Source: Macrostomum hystrix | Taxonomy: Eukaryota > Platyhelminthes > Macrostomidae | DNA: 64,000 nt | Direction of reading: 5' to 3' | Assembly: GCA_950097015.1 (NCBI GenBank) | Contig: CATNEN010000031.1 | Coordinates: 1,674,001 to 1,738,000, forward strand | Part shown: piece after piece, positions 56,401 to 59,986 of the stretch | Numbering within the stretch: position 1 is the stretch's first letter | How the letters are laid out: each line of letters starts with the position of its first letter | Position numbers and translations under genes: made by a program | The notes under the pieces: generated by a model | What the model was told of the DNA's origin: nothing | Databases searched by the model: none | The model's input: the letters and a program-made list of their open reading frames with translations, nothing else

Positions 56401-58227
56401 GCAGCTGCCGTCTAGAGGGTCGTCAGTAATTTTGTAAGTCACTGGTGAAAATGGATAGTCAAGGTCAATCGCCGGAAACTGACCAGTCTCAAAGCTTTTG
56501 TCGTTTCGCAACAAGTCGAAATCGCAAGAGTCGGATTCGAACTCTGGACGAAACTCATCCTCCGGGTTAATGTTTACATAATAGATAGCCAAGGATTCTC
56601 TGTGAATCGGATGACCCTGGTCTGAGACTCTAACGTACAGAGTGTAGTTGGCTGCCATTGTTTCGGAATCCAGCGGTCTAGTTACGACAATTTGATTGCT
56701 AACAATACCGAATGGCACATCCGGACTGTCAGCCATGCTTAGAAACAATTCTCCAGATGTAGCATCCTTATCGCCAGCCATCACGGTTAATACTGGTGTT
56801 CCAATAGTTACTCCTTCTGACACCGAATGAACTGTTGAATTGTTAGCCACTGAAGGTGGAAATTCATTACAGTCTGTCACATCCACTGTTAGAGTATGAA
56901 AGTTAAGACGATTCGGATAATCAATGTCGCGAATTCGAGCAAATACAGACAGCTTGGGTGCTGATTCAGCGTCCAACTTCGACTTGATGACTAAGACACC
57001 AGTGGCTTCATCCAGTTGCACAAAATGATTCGCCTGCAGCAAGGCGTAGATATATTTAATGTGCGGCAGCGATTGATCATAAATCGTTGAGCGATATTGG
57101 AAGATAATGGAGCCAACTGGCGCGCACTCTGGCACAGACACTGCGTATTCCACGTTAGTAAGATTTAATCCAAGCAGAAGACGATCGTTAGGATTAACAA
57201 CAAAACTGCCAGTAAAGTGTTGGCCCCGATCGGCCGGATCGCTAACTGAGAAGTTTACATTGAACTGTCTTTGACTAAGGCCGGCTGAAAAGCTGAAATC
57301 GTTGCGCAACTGCAAACGATAGGCTGAATCGGAATAGTGCACGAACTCAAAATAGTTATTGGCTTCGCTGTTTACAATTTGAACACTGGTTCGATTGCTA
57401 GCGCCTGTGAGATTCAGCCAGGCGAATACGCTGCCGGCTTTGCCTAAATTAGCGACGCGAGGCAGAACACTAACCGTACCAGTGATGGGCTGCACAGGTA
57501 CTCTGTCAAGATCCTTCACTATAACTGTAACCTGCACATCGCTATAGTTTTCTGTTATTGGACAGCTACGCGTCTTCGGGTTGACAACAATAGCCCTAAG
57601 TTTGTACTCCTTCTTCAATGGTCGACTAGTCAGTACCAGAGCTCCGGTGTGCGGATTCAGAGTAAACACGGGAGACAAGTCGCGCAGGTAGAGTACATAG
57701 GACGACTCGCCGCCAGAAGGAACTTCAACCTGCACGTGACCGACTGTAGAAAACAAACTCTGCGTGGAATCGATGCTGAATGTATAGGAGATTGCCGAAA
57801 TGAAGGGGCACAGCTCCGTTACTGCCAACACTTTTAAATAGAGCGTGCATCGGGGATGCGCAGATGTAACATTGTCGATCTCGGCCACAATTGGAACAGC
57901 AAGAGTGCCAGTGAAATTTCTATTGCTAGCGGCGATGTTGGTTGTACGCAAGCGCAGGAATGTAACACCGCCGACACGCTGCGACCATGGCACAAAGAAG
58001 GCTGCCAAATTCTCATCGGCAACTTTGAATGTCACCGCCTTGTCTGTTGCCAGGCTGATAAGCGTCCGTTGTGGCTGCACAGGTGTGTCCTTGAACTTGA
58101 ACACTGTTGCATTGTAGTAAAGCTGCGAGAACTTGAACTCAGTTGCAATATTAACTGTGTTGCTGCTAATAAAAGCCTGACTGAGAAGCAGAACGAGCAA
58201 TGCTAGGTTACAGTCACGCCTCTTCAT
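8816..58227 (-). CDS. Giant Fat-like cadherin, 16 exons, 3' end outside window
   Basis: Spliced gene read by joining 16 minus-strand exons: 58227-54882, 51966-51622, 50304-50098, 48581-48141, 47622-47486, 44955-44346, 31446-30824, 30380-29884, 28112-27875, 27499-27183, 26645-26425, 12721-12600, 12489-11773, 11421-11041, 10561-9326, 9161-8816. Every internal junction is GT-AG and in phase (phases 1,1,1,1,0,1,0,2,0,2,1,0,0,0,0; the open last donor is phase 1). The 9,784 nt encode 3,261 residues: a signal peptide, then about 29.5 EC repeats with LDRE, DxD and DxNDxxP calcium-binding motifs, several of them degenerate. No membrane span is reached. Cadherins of this size act as cell-surface adhesion and polarity receptors (Fat/Dachsous, planar polarity and Hippo signalling). 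Dachsous has 27 EC repeats and Fat about 34, so Fat-like is favoured. Orthology is inferred only from repeat number; a lineage-specific giant cadherin is possible. Confidence 0.93.
9162..9325 (-). other. Cadherin intron 15, 164 bp
   Basis: Bounded by the atypical donor GAG|GTCTGT and a good acceptor TTCCTGCAG. Holds short imperfect repeats of AGCCTGA(A/T)G. Phase 0; retention introduces an early stop. Confidence 0.8.
9326..10561 (-). CDS. Cadherin exon 15: EC25 to start of EC29
   Basis: Residues 2735-3146, 1,236 nt, phase 0 both ends. Acceptor GTCATCCAG|GTA gives SPLFA-VNKSTGQVTL. Contains FDRE (EC26), linker NQPDLPPVF, ALDPDGD, DVNDEPLTW, VEDRDGAD, LDRE and DVNDNAPVC. EC26 is degenerate, lacking DxD. 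An alanine run (about residues 2748-2753) lies in EC25. The donor GAG|GTCTGT departs from the GTRAGT consensus. Reading through would add seven residues and then stop at 9302. Very GC-rich. Confidence 0.93.
10640..11030. repeat. Intron 14 minisatellite, 28-bp unit, about 14 copies
   Basis: Near-perfect tandem TCTCCTAGATTGGGATTTAT plus TCCCTGAA, filling most of the 479-bp intron 14. The array begins within 20 bp of the exon 14 donor. Confidence 0.95.
11041..11421 (-). CDS. Cadherin exon 14: most of EC24, start EC25
   Basis: Residues 2608-2734, 381 nt, phase 0 both ends. Acceptor CACACAG|GTG gives GTQLVQ-VTTLGG. Contains EIDRRTGWIS, LDRE, DINDNPPRF, TEDAAVGT and ATDLDDLS. Donor TTTGCT|GTGAGT; a 28-bp minisatellite begins less than 20 bp downstream of it. 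Confidence 0.94.
11773..12489 (-). CDS. Cadherin exon 13: EC22, EC23, start EC24
   Basis: Residues 2369-2607, 717 nt, phase 0 both ends. Acceptor CAATCCAG|GAC after a 110-bp intron. Contains DVNDERPEF, ASDPDSGAGG, VVDPSTGQL, LDFE, DYNDCSPVF and AVDADESS. EC23 ends in a proline-rich linker PPPPGPPRCSVPLF instead of DxND. Donor GTCCAG|GTGAGT. Clearly GC-rich. Confidence 0.95.
12600..12721 (-). CDS. Cadherin exon 12: middle of EC21
   Basis: Residues 2328-2368, 122 nt, phase 1 in and 0 out. Acceptor TTTGACAG|GC; donor GTTACA|GTGAGT. Encodes the strand region LDYETIRQYNLVVRV (LDYE in place of LDRE). Joined to exon 13 it gives LIINVT-DVNDERPEF, which confirms both splice sites. Confidence 0.93.
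12722..13496. other. Intron 11, proximal part, no gene
   Basis: Start of the 13.7 kb intron on the exon 12 side. Unique AT-rich sequence with a GA-rich tract near 13336-13362. No exon-like segment seen. Confidence 0.5.
13497..13600 (-). mobile_element. SINE family A, degenerate fragment
   Basis: Contains CAGTCCGTGGACTG (one change from the family palindrome) and, further right, CGAGATTCGAAATCGAGACC, a decayed B box on the minus strand. The middle is unrecognisable. Confidence 0.5.
13601..14360. other. Intron 11, non-coding stretch
   Basis: Only short ORFs (71 and 92 aa) with no domain; no repeat noted. Confidence 0.35.
14369..14755 (+). mobile_element. hAT MITE with internal 16-bp minisatellite, intact ends
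   Basis: Terminal inverted repeats CAGGGGTAGGCAAACT / AGTTTGCCGACCCCTG (one mismatch) with subterminal GCGGGCC / GGCCCGC. Flanked by a perfect 8-bp duplication TATTATAC (14361-14368 and 14756-14763). The interior is a 16-bp array (GAGACACGGGAGAGAT). The 8-bp duplication and terminal style are those of hAT elements. There is no transposase, so it is non-autonomous. Confidence 0.92.
14764..16071. other. Intron 11, non-coding stretch
   Basis: A 260-bp GC-richer patch (15270-15530) is open on both strands but has no recognisable protein. The rest is AT-rich with nothing supported. Confidence 0.35.
16072..16140 (-). mobile_element. SINE family A, short fragment
   Basis: Contains TGTACAGCTATTCAGTCCATGGAC, matching the palindrome region of the family with a GTACAGCTGTTCAG-like flank. 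Too short to show the head or tail. Confidence 0.55.
16210..16516 (-). mobile_element. SINE family B
   Basis: Minus-strand copy matching the 20407-20740 element along its length: tRNA-like head (GGCAGAGCGGAGTAACGCG, then GAGCTCGATTCC), GTGGCCTAG/CTAGGCCAC block, CATGCAATTTACGCC, the GTGTACACTGCCTGACGATG block and the 3' ACCAAATGATGTG end. Confidence 0.85.
16517..17059. other. Intron 11, non-coding stretch
   Basis: No gene or repeat supported; one 74-aa ORF without features. Confidence 0.3.
17060..17180 (+). mobile_element. tRNA-Lys-like SINE head (family A-like)
   Basis: TCTAGCTGAGTCATTAGAG (A box) and GGTCTGGGGTTCGAATCT (B box) with a CTCTTAA anticodon-like loop, i.e. CTT as in tRNA-Lys. 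The stems do not pair cleanly and no acceptor stem is visible, so this is a SINE head or tRNA relic and not a functional tRNA. Confidence 0.6.
17181..18959. other. Intron 11, with a decayed AATCCC array at 17630-17775
   Basis: Between 17630 and 17775 the words AATCCC, CATCCCTAAA and ATAATCC recur irregularly, like an old minisatellite. The remainder has only short ORFs with no domain. Confidence 0.4.
18960..19350. repeat. Minisatellite, 42-bp higher-order unit
   Basis: Unit ATGGATAAGGGACTATGGAT plus TAGGAATCATAGATAAGGGGTT, itself made of related halves built on GGATAAGGG. About six clean 42-bp copies lie at 19090-19340, with a more degenerate left flank. Confidence 0.92.
19588..19613. repeat. 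(AGC)n microsatellite
   Basis: About nine uninterrupted AGC triplets. Confidence 0.95.
19614..20366. other. Intron 11, non-coding stretch
   Basis: No gene, RNA or repeat recognised on either strand. Confidence 0.3.
20367..20405. repeat. (AAT)n microsatellite at SINE-B 5' side
   Basis: About 13 AAT triplets directly abutting the head of SINE B. The same motif, as ATT, forms the SINE tail. Confidence 0.95.
20407..20740 (+). mobile_element. SINE family B, reference copy
   Basis: Head with an A box TGGCAGAGTGGTCTAACGCG and B box GAGCTCGATTCCGCGGC, resembling type II (Ser/Leu) tRNAs. The body has a CATGCAATTTACGCC block, ACACTGCCTGACGATGAGAA and CGCTGGCTGCGTG, then CCACCAAATGATG and an (ATT)n tail. 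RNA polymerase III transcription is inferred from the two boxes. Confidence 0.88.
20805..20975 (+). mobile_element. SINE family A-like, diverged
   Basis: A box CCCAGTGGTTTAGAGAGA, B box GAAGTTCGAATCT, then GCGCCGCGGAATAGGTGCGG and CTGTAAATCTGGCCC, matching the 3' body of family A with a large internal deletion that removes the palindrome. Confidence 0.7.
20976..22131. other. Intron 11, non-coding stretch
   Basis: Short ORFs only (61 and 73 aa on opposite strands). Nothing supported. Confidence 0.3.
22181..22888 (-). mobile_element. hAT MITE with expanded 16-bp array, copy 1
   Basis: Termini CAGGGGTCGGCAAACT / AGTTTGCCGACCCCTG are perfect inverted repeats. The 8-bp flanking duplication TTCTAGAT (22173-22180, 22889-22896) fits the hAT nTnnnnAn preference. 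It is 708 bp against 387 bp for the 14369 copy, the extra length being more of the 16-bp units (here read as TCTCATCTCTCCCGTG). It is in the opposite orientation to that copy. Confidence 0.93.
23429..24136 (-). mobile_element. hAT MITE, copy 2 (by segmental duplication)
   Basis: Same sequence, length and 8-bp flanks (23421-23428, 24137-24144) as the element 1,248 bp to the left. Because the flanks are duplicated too, it arose with the tandem duplication and not by transposition. Confidence 0.93.
24465..24692 (+). pseudogene. Possible coding relic of unknown origin
   Basis: A plus-strand frame from about 24498 to the TAA at 24687 reads like protein (LARILGVVNRGLLNTEGGLA, then LLQAQLIVITKS, an Asp run and YYSTLQTWSDHTKKT), with AT-rich codons unlike the cadherin exons. 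Upstream, another frame reads CIEIEVFKELVKNIPPERVP before a stop. An A-rich tail region follows near 24740. The 5' two thirds also lie in the left duplicate, where the frame breaks at the junction. I do not recognise the family; a retrocopy or transposon fragment is possible. Confidence 0.2.
24930..25430. repeat. Minisatellite, 20-22-bp unit
   Basis: Tandem GGATGGGAAATCCCAAATAA plus TC, with shortened 20-bp variants (GGATGGGAATCCCAATAATC) to the right. The unit contains an internal inverted pair GGGA..TCCC. It is open in several minus frames, with no gene implied. Confidence 0.93.
25431..26424. other. Distal intron 11, adjoining the exon 11 donor
   Basis: AT-rich sequence leading back to the donor of exon 11 (26424). 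No exon, RNA or array noted. Confidence 0.5.
26425..26645 (-). CDS. Cadherin exon 11: end EC20, first half EC21
   Basis: Residues 2254-2327, 221 nt, phase 2 in and 1 out. Acceptor GCTCCCTAG|G gives ALDLGR-SVQQFATVQ. Contains a linker AKDTPVF and SVSESLSPNSV (repeat start). Donor CAGACGG|GTAAGT lies in DFQTG. The next exon is 13.7 kb away and reads on as DFQTG-VVKTTDKLDYETIRQY. Confidence 0.93.
26690..27090. repeat. Intron 10 minisatellite, 22-bp unit, about 18 copies
   Basis: Tandem TTGGGATCTTTGGGATTCGT plus GG, filling most of the 537-bp intron 10. Carries two GGGAT words per unit. Open frames here lie on the antisense strand. Confidence 0.94.
27183..27499 (-). CDS. Cadherin exon 10: end EC19, most of EC20
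   Basis: Residues 2149-2253, 317 nt, phase 0 in and 2 out. Acceptor AACTCGCAG|ATT gives RRHILL-IRATAES across the junction. Contains DDVNDNRPVF, AIDADWGENG and VNSTGGQVYTR. Donor GGGCAG|GTGAGC. The reading frame stays open upstream of the acceptor into SINE-B sequence, which is intronic and not part of the protein. Confidence 0.93.
27538..27650 (-). mobile_element. SINE family B fragment inside intron 9
   Basis: Minus-strand fragment matching the middle of family B (CCGCGGCGAGGCCCCAATCA near the left of the body, GTGCAATTTACAG, GACACAGTGAGAGTGTACTT). Head and tail are missing. It ends about 40 bp before the exon 10 acceptor. Confidence 0.75.
27668..27861 (-). mobile_element. SINE family A inside intron 9, sense to the gene
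   Basis: On the gene's sense strand: A box TAGCTTAGTGGTTAGAGCG, B box TGGTTCGATTCTCC, GGAACAATTTATTTCC, the palindrome CAGTCCATGGACTG (27723-27736), GCTGTACATAG and CTGTTGGCTGCACATCTG. The head starts about 15 bp after the exon 9 donor. Confidence 0.85.
27875..28112 (-). CDS. Cadherin exon 9: end EC18, first half EC19
   Basis: Residues 2069-2148, 238 nt, phase 2 in and 0 out. Acceptor CTCCGCAG|G. Contains VRVQENS, VNAITGVL and PLDAEKARRHILL (a degenerate LDRE, here LDAE). Donor CTACTG|GTGAGT. A SINE head begins about 15 bp after this donor. Confidence 0.93.
28200..28750. repeat. Intron 8 G-rich minisatellite, 22-24-bp unit
   Basis: Irregular tandem GGGGAGGGGTCAAATCGATT plus TTT, drifting to GGGAGGTCAAAACCGATTTT. 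About 24 copies, G-run-rich on the antisense strand, so quadruplex-prone. Confidence 0.93.
28751..29559. other. Intron 8, non-coding stretch
   Basis: No gene, tRNA or array found between the two intron 8 minisatellites. Confidence 0.5.
29560..29825. repeat. Intron 8 second minisatellite, 23-bp unit, about 11 copies
   Basis: Tandem CTCAATCACTAGCTCAATAT plus CTG, nearly perfect over most of its length. It ends about 60 bp before exon 8. Confidence 0.95.
29884..30380 (-). CDS. Cadherin exon 8: rest EC17, most of EC18
   Basis: Residues 1904-2068, 497 nt, phase 0 in and 2 out. Acceptor TTATCACAG|GAG. Contains SVDPVTGAIRV, LDRE, DVNDCAPQY and TYDRDLNNTV. Donor GCCAA|GTGAGT; the split codon AA-G gives SINAK-HRAANLEL with exon 9. 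Confidence 0.94.
30590..30805. repeat. Intron 7 minisatellite, 29-bp unit, about 7 copies
   Basis: Tandem TCATTCAGCACACTCGGTCA plus TACAGTTAG, filling half of the 443-bp intron 7. Begins about 20 bp from the exon 7 donor. Confidence 0.95.
30824..31446 (-). CDS. Cadherin exon 7: end EC15, EC16, start EC17
   Basis: Residues 1696-1903, 623 nt, phase 1 in and 0 out. Acceptor AACAACAG|GC. Contains NVDSDTG, linker VNHEPNRPVV, a VDRE motif, DVNDNRPAF, SEDAPPG and ATDADFGENQ. Donor AACCAG|GTGAGC falls just after the DxDxGxN motif; exon 8 continues with ELTYEI. Confidence 0.95.
31447..32349. other. Intron 6, part adjoining exon 7
   Basis: AT-rich; contains a short TCTAATCTAA pentamer repeat at 31829-31860. 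No gene seen. Confidence 0.5.
32350..32550 (+). mobile_element. SINE family A, internal deletion
   Basis: B box GGTTCGATTCCCC, CACCCAGCTGTTAAATTTG, AGCTGGGATAAGGGTGAGTG, then AGCTGTACGCAGCCCTCAGC and tail GGCAGGTGTAATCAATTATT. The palindrome seen in the other copies is deleted here. Confidence 0.8.
32618..32735 (-). mobile_element. SINE family B fragment
   Basis: Minus-strand GAGCTCGAATCCGCGGCTAG, GGCCACATTAATTAAG and GTACACACCTGTGTGAGTG match the head and body of family B with a large gap between them. Confidence 0.65.
32736..37127. other. Intron 6, long non-coding stretch
   Basis: About 4.4 kb without supported genes. A short CAG-rich tract lies at 35743-35778. The ORFs here (60-124 aa) lack domains, conserved context or plausible splice partners. 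Confidence 0.4.
37128..39995. repeat. 2.9 kb satellite-like array, 17/15-bp monomers with higher-order repeats
   Basis: Monomers AGACCAGCATTGCATAG (17 bp) and ACCAGCATTGTATAG (15 bp), with CAGTG and CAAAG variants, arranged in nested periods. Diagnostic variants recur at 37321, 37519 and 37700 (198 and 181 bp, differing by one monomer). A larger block recurs at exactly 1,039 bp: TGTAAAGACC at 37771 and 38810, GCAGTGTATG at 37831 and 38870 and at 38095 and 39134. The minus-strand unit has no stop codon in any frame, producing spurious 750-1,000-aa ORFs. Confidence 0.96.
39996..41189. other. Intron 6, non-coding stretch
   Basis: No supported gene; several 60-85-aa ORFs without features. Confidence 0.4.
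41190..41815 (-). mobile_element. SINE family A split by a SINE B insertion
   Basis: The minus-strand family A tail and body occupy 41190-41345 (palindrome at 41290-41303, GCGCCGCGCAACAGCTGCGG). They break off at AATGCTTACCTA and resume at 41690 (AATAGTTGGCTGAACTGAAGC) through to a decayed tRNA-like head near 41815. The intervening 345 bp is SINE B. Confidence 0.85.
41346..41690 (-). mobile_element. SINE family B nested inside SINE A
   Basis: Near full length, minus strand: tail (ATT)n plus GCAGCCCTCTTGCAG at the left, CACCAAATGATG, the body, and head GTGGCAGAGAGGTCCAACACG at the right. Its insertion postdates the host SINE A copy. Confidence 0.88.
41816..42535. other. Intron 6, non-coding stretch
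   Basis: AT-rich with no supported gene or repeat. Confidence 0.35.
42536..42775 (+). mobile_element. SINE family A, internal deletion
   Basis: Head TGCCTAGTGATAAGAGC (A box) and GAAGTTCGATTCC (B box), AATGACACTTAACACTGCG, a shortened middle, the palindrome CAGTCCATGGACTG (42696-42709), GCCGTACGCAGCC and GTCGGCTGCTTATCTGACCC. No (ATT)n tail. Confidence 0.85.
42776..44345. other. Intron 6, part adjoining exon 6
   Basis: No gene seen. Runs up to the exon 6 donor at 44345. Overlapping 60-90-aa ORFs at 43600-44160 occur on both strands and have no recognisable content. Confidence 0.45.
44346..44955 (-). CDS. Cadherin exon 6: end EC13, EC14, first half EC15
   Basis: Residues 1493-1695, 610 nt, phase 0 in and 1 out. 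Acceptor TCACCCGCAG|CTG. Contains linker QANRHSPMF (standing in for DxNDxxP), AATDPDPGPGG (the DxDxGxxG calcium motif), ANENEHYPMV and AFDLDSGRSG. Donor ATCTCCG|GTAAGT. Its next exon lies 12.9 kb away, and the join SIISG-NDLGLFNVDSDTG is a standard EC core sequence. Confidence 0.93.
45085..45445. repeat. Intron 5 minisatellite, 23-bp unit, about 15 copies
   Basis: Tandem CAGTGCCATTTCTCTGAAAG plus TAG/TGG, with a TGCGA variant alternating in clusters. Open in minus-strand frames, with no gene implied. Confidence 0.95.
45446..46454. other. Intron 5, non-coding, with a small SINE B scrap
   Basis: At 45908-45945 the sequence CTCGCACCAAGGTACCTGAG followed by CTCGACG matches the SINE B head (plus strand). 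Otherwise AT-rich and featureless. Confidence 0.45.
46455..47335. repeat. Intron 5 second minisatellite, 27-bp unit, about 32 copies
   Basis: Tandem TCTAATCTAAACTGGATCGC plus CAATATC, with blocks of shared variants (CTCATC, GATAGCC, AATACC). Because 27 is a multiple of 3, the minus frame shows a 9-residue periodic peptide, which is not a protein. Confidence 0.95.
47486..47622 (-). CDS. Cadherin exon 5: middle of EC13
   Basis: Residues 1447-1492, 137 nt, enters phase 1 and leaves phase 0. Acceptor TTACCCCCAG|GC gives LFTLTG-PGSEDFYLSQNGGRL across the junction. Donor AAGCTG|GTGAGT. A small exon with no complete motif of its own; it is supported by phase and by the continuous reading into exon 6 (QQSKL-LLLNIVQANRHSPMF). 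Confidence 0.87.
47795..47962 (+). mobile_element. SINE family A, 3' truncated, intron 4
   Basis: B box GGGGTTCGATTCCTGACTCC, TTTAGCAAGACACTAAACTC, CACCCAGATACTAAATGGGT, and GGTCCATGGACTGG (palindrome with its first bases lost). Ends there. Confidence 0.8.
48020..48105 (-). mobile_element. tRNA-like SINE head fragment, intron 4
   Basis: Minus strand reads GCCAAGTGGTTAGAGTGCCG (A box) then ACAGAGAGGTCCGAAGTTTC (decayed B box). The same GACCTCTC(A/T)GTCAG word recurs near 60830 and 62045, suggesting a third head variant. Confidence 0.55.
48141..48581 (-). CDS. Cadherin exon 4: EC12 and start EC13
   Basis: Residues 1300-1446, 441 nt, phase 1 both ends. Acceptor TGTCGCAG|TG. Contains AIDPDLLENGTTVYS, a divergent DxD/NG calcium region, and a degenerate linker without DxND (TIAQPPALPDGATDD). 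Donor CTCACTG|GTGAGG lies in LFTLTG. Calcium coordination between EC12 and EC13 is probably weak or lost. Confidence 0.9.
48680..49010 (-). mobile_element. SINE family B, intron 3
   Basis: Minus-strand copy: CACCAGATGATG end at the left, CGCTGGCTGCGGG, ACACTGCCTGACGATGAGAA, GTGCAATTTACACC, and head GCAGAGCAGTTAACGCG / GAGCTCGATTCTGCGG at the right. Confidence 0.85.
49011..49589. other. Intron 3, non-coding stretch
   Basis: AT-rich, nothing recognised apart from a short ATTATGCA duplication near 49300. Confidence 0.5.
49590..50005. repeat. Intron 3 minisatellite, 23-bp unit, about 18 copies
   Basis: Tandem AAGGGATTAATGAAATCGCA plus TCC, with CACATGC and CGCATTC variants in clusters. Ends about 90 bp from the exon 3 donor. 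Confidence 0.95.
50098..50304 (-). CDS. Cadherin exon 3: second half EC11, start EC12
   Basis: Residues 1231-1299, 207 nt, phase 1 both ends. Acceptor TTGGCAG|GC joins exon 2 as DSQTG-RITTTELAIDRE, a textbook mid-repeat cadherin sequence. Contains DVNDSPPRF. Donor GCGGATG|GTAAGC. The start of exon 4 continues EC12 as AESGTAD-VPDEQLLL. Confidence 0.93.
50345..51190. repeat. Intron 2 minisatellite, 31-bp unit, about 27 copies
   Basis: Tandem GGGATCGCCAGCTGTGGGAT plus TTTAAGCCTTA. Begins about 40 bp from the exon 3 acceptor. Shares the word GGATCGCCA with the 27-bp array in intron 5. Confidence 0.95.
51622..51966 (-). CDS. Cadherin exon 2: mid-EC10 to mid-EC11
   Basis: Residues 1116-1230, 345 nt, phase 1 at both ends, so it is symmetrical and could be skipped in frame. 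Acceptor TTCCAG|GC restores DQTG-EIRTRGQLDRE across the junction with exon 1. It contains a LDRE motif, the linker DVNDYKP, the EC11 start and a DQDLGSN calcium motif. The donor lies in DSQTG|GTAAGC, the same motif position as exon 1. Confidence 0.93.
52085..52365. repeat. Intron 1 minisatellite, 33-bp unit, about 9 copies
   Basis: Tandem GACGGATTTCTGGCAGTTTA plus GACACTGGGAAAT. The 33-bp length makes an 11-residue periodic minus frame that is not a gene. Confidence 0.94.
52366..53321. other. Intron 1, non-coding stretch
   Basis: No gene, RNA or repeat seen. Contains a G8 run at 53085-53092. Confidence 0.4.
53322..53600 (+). mobile_element. Composite SINE A / SINE B remnant
   Basis: Starts with a good family A head (TAGCCTAGCCCAGTGGTCAGAGC, then GGGGTTCAATTCCCGACTC) and a shortened body to GGGTGTGGCGTC (53460). 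A family B scrap (CGCTGGCTCCTGAGCACACA) follows, then another head-like B box (GGAGTTCGAATCTTTCCC) and GCCGAGAAATGGGTACTAG. Probably several fused insertions. Confidence 0.6.
53601..54881. other. Intron 1, part adjoining exon 1
   Basis: Includes most of a plus-strand 230-aa open frame (53352-54044) that starts inside SINE sequence and has no recognisable domain. Not called as a gene. Confidence 0.4.
54882..58227 (-). CDS. Cadherin exon 1: start, signal peptide, EC1 to mid-EC10
   Basis: Residues 1-1115. The start ATG (58227-58225) has an in-frame TAG 12 nt upstream. The first 24 or so residues (two Arg, then a Leu-rich core, then Ser/Asn) form a signal peptide. About nine and a half EC repeats follow. 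EC1-EC6 are degenerate, with linkers such as DCNEFPP and INPEDEFRPEF. EC7 ends in DVNDNKPQF with an LDRE motif, and EC8 ends in DENDHAPTF. EC9 has lost the DxND linker (ISVIPASPPPVY). The donor lies in DQTG|GTGAGT, phase 1, at 54881. This exon is a single 3.35 kb block, far larger than the others, and less GC-rich than the 3' exons. Confidence 0.95.
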
Positions 58228-59955
58228 TTCTTCAACCTAAAATTTGATAATTTTAAGAATTTTTCATAGTTTTTCATATGACATATGTAAAGAATTTATA
58301 AAATAGAATCATACTAAACATATCTATACTAAGATGCTTCTTTTTCACATAAAAACTATATATACTTAGAATATATATATATATATAGCATATTGTGATT
58401 GCAACTTCTAAATTGTTACATATAAAAATTGGGGCTTTTAAGTCATTCAATACCATGTTTTTAACTTAAAGTGCATAAAATATAATATACTCAAAAACTT
58501 TATTGATTTGATTGTGTTAAATCTTATCAAATATTACCATAAAAAGTATATTGTATACTCATTTAAGAACAACTTTTTTTATATTTTCAAATTCAAGCTT
58601 CTAGAAACCTAAAATAGGCTAGTTTTAGCTATACCTATCTTTGACTAAAAAAAACAAAGCACTGGCAATAAAAAACTTTAGTTAAATAGCTTTGCTTAAA
58701 AAATGAATGTAATCCTGATCTTGCTTTTCAACTTTAATACCATATTTATAAAGCAGCCTATTTTGAGCAAAAATAAAGCGATTTGCATTATTGACTTTCA
58801 CTTATTCATAGACAACCACATAATTAAGACCATAGCAGCTACTAAAGCAAAATTGCTATGACTATGATTATGAATAAGACAAAACAAGAAGCATACATTC
58901 TAGTGGTTACTGGCTGCCTGCCACATTTGAGTTTTACCATACATAGACAATGTAAAGTGAAATAAAGTATGTAATTATACTAGGGGCCTAGTGCAAAATA
59001 ACAGGAAATTTCGGTTCACCCTAATAGATTTAAGTAGATGTACTCTAAATTTCACTACTGTATGTAGATAGGCTAAAATGTTTCTGAAAACTGCATTTTC
59101 TGACAGAATAGTCAGCTTTTTGGGATTCGTAGAATTAATTAGGAGCTAAATGAAGCACATTCAAACTTTTATCAAATATCAAACAGTTAGACTGTTAACA
59201 CTCTAACTGTCTAACTTCTCTAACTAAGCCAGCACGCGCCAAGTGCTGAAAAACTAGTTTGTAAGGCTATTAAAAGACTACCAATAAAGATATCAAAATC
59301 TTGTTATACAATCAGCAATTACAAAGATAGTCCTAAATTTGAACCTGAACGTAGGAAAATGGTACAATATGGATCACGCTGCGAGTACAGTTACAACTTA
59401 ATTTAGAAAATATACTTACACGTTCATCCCTTTGCTAACGAAAGCAAAGGATAAGGTCAATGTATTAAATCCTTTTATAATCTAATTTTTACTTCATTTT
59501 AGTTCAAGTATAATTCATAGTACTAGTAGATCCTTCGTGAATCTGAAGGATGCAGATTAAAAGAGAACACTAGGCCAATAAATATAAAAATGGCGCACGA
59601 TCGAACGCACGTTCTGTGAAATTATCAAGTTAAATAAGTCACGACAAAAAACGTAAAGACTAACAAAAATTTTATTTTTAAAGTACTGTGCACAAACCAA
59701 ATTCAATTGACGAATTAATTGAAATAAAAATTTATACCGTCCAATATAAAATAAAAAAGGCAATTTGAATTTAATTATTACAAATTTGCACGCAATCCAT
59801 CCATGACAGAATCATGATGTCAGGTTCCTAAAACACGTTACTTGTTAGTACACAATTACCAGTAAAAGGATGCTAATGCTCAAAACTAGGTATCAAAATA
59901 TCCATAGGACAAAGAACTTATATACTCTTTGAACTACATTCATCGAGAGACTTGA

Positions 59956-59986
59956 TTAAGTGTGTATTTTAAATATACACACTTAA
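59956..59986. repeat. 31-bp perfect-armed inverted repeat
   Basis: Arms TTAAGTGTGTAT and ATACACACTTAA (12 bp each, perfect) around a 7-bp AT spacer. Can form a hairpin; lies in the divergent intergenic region. Confidence 0.85.
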
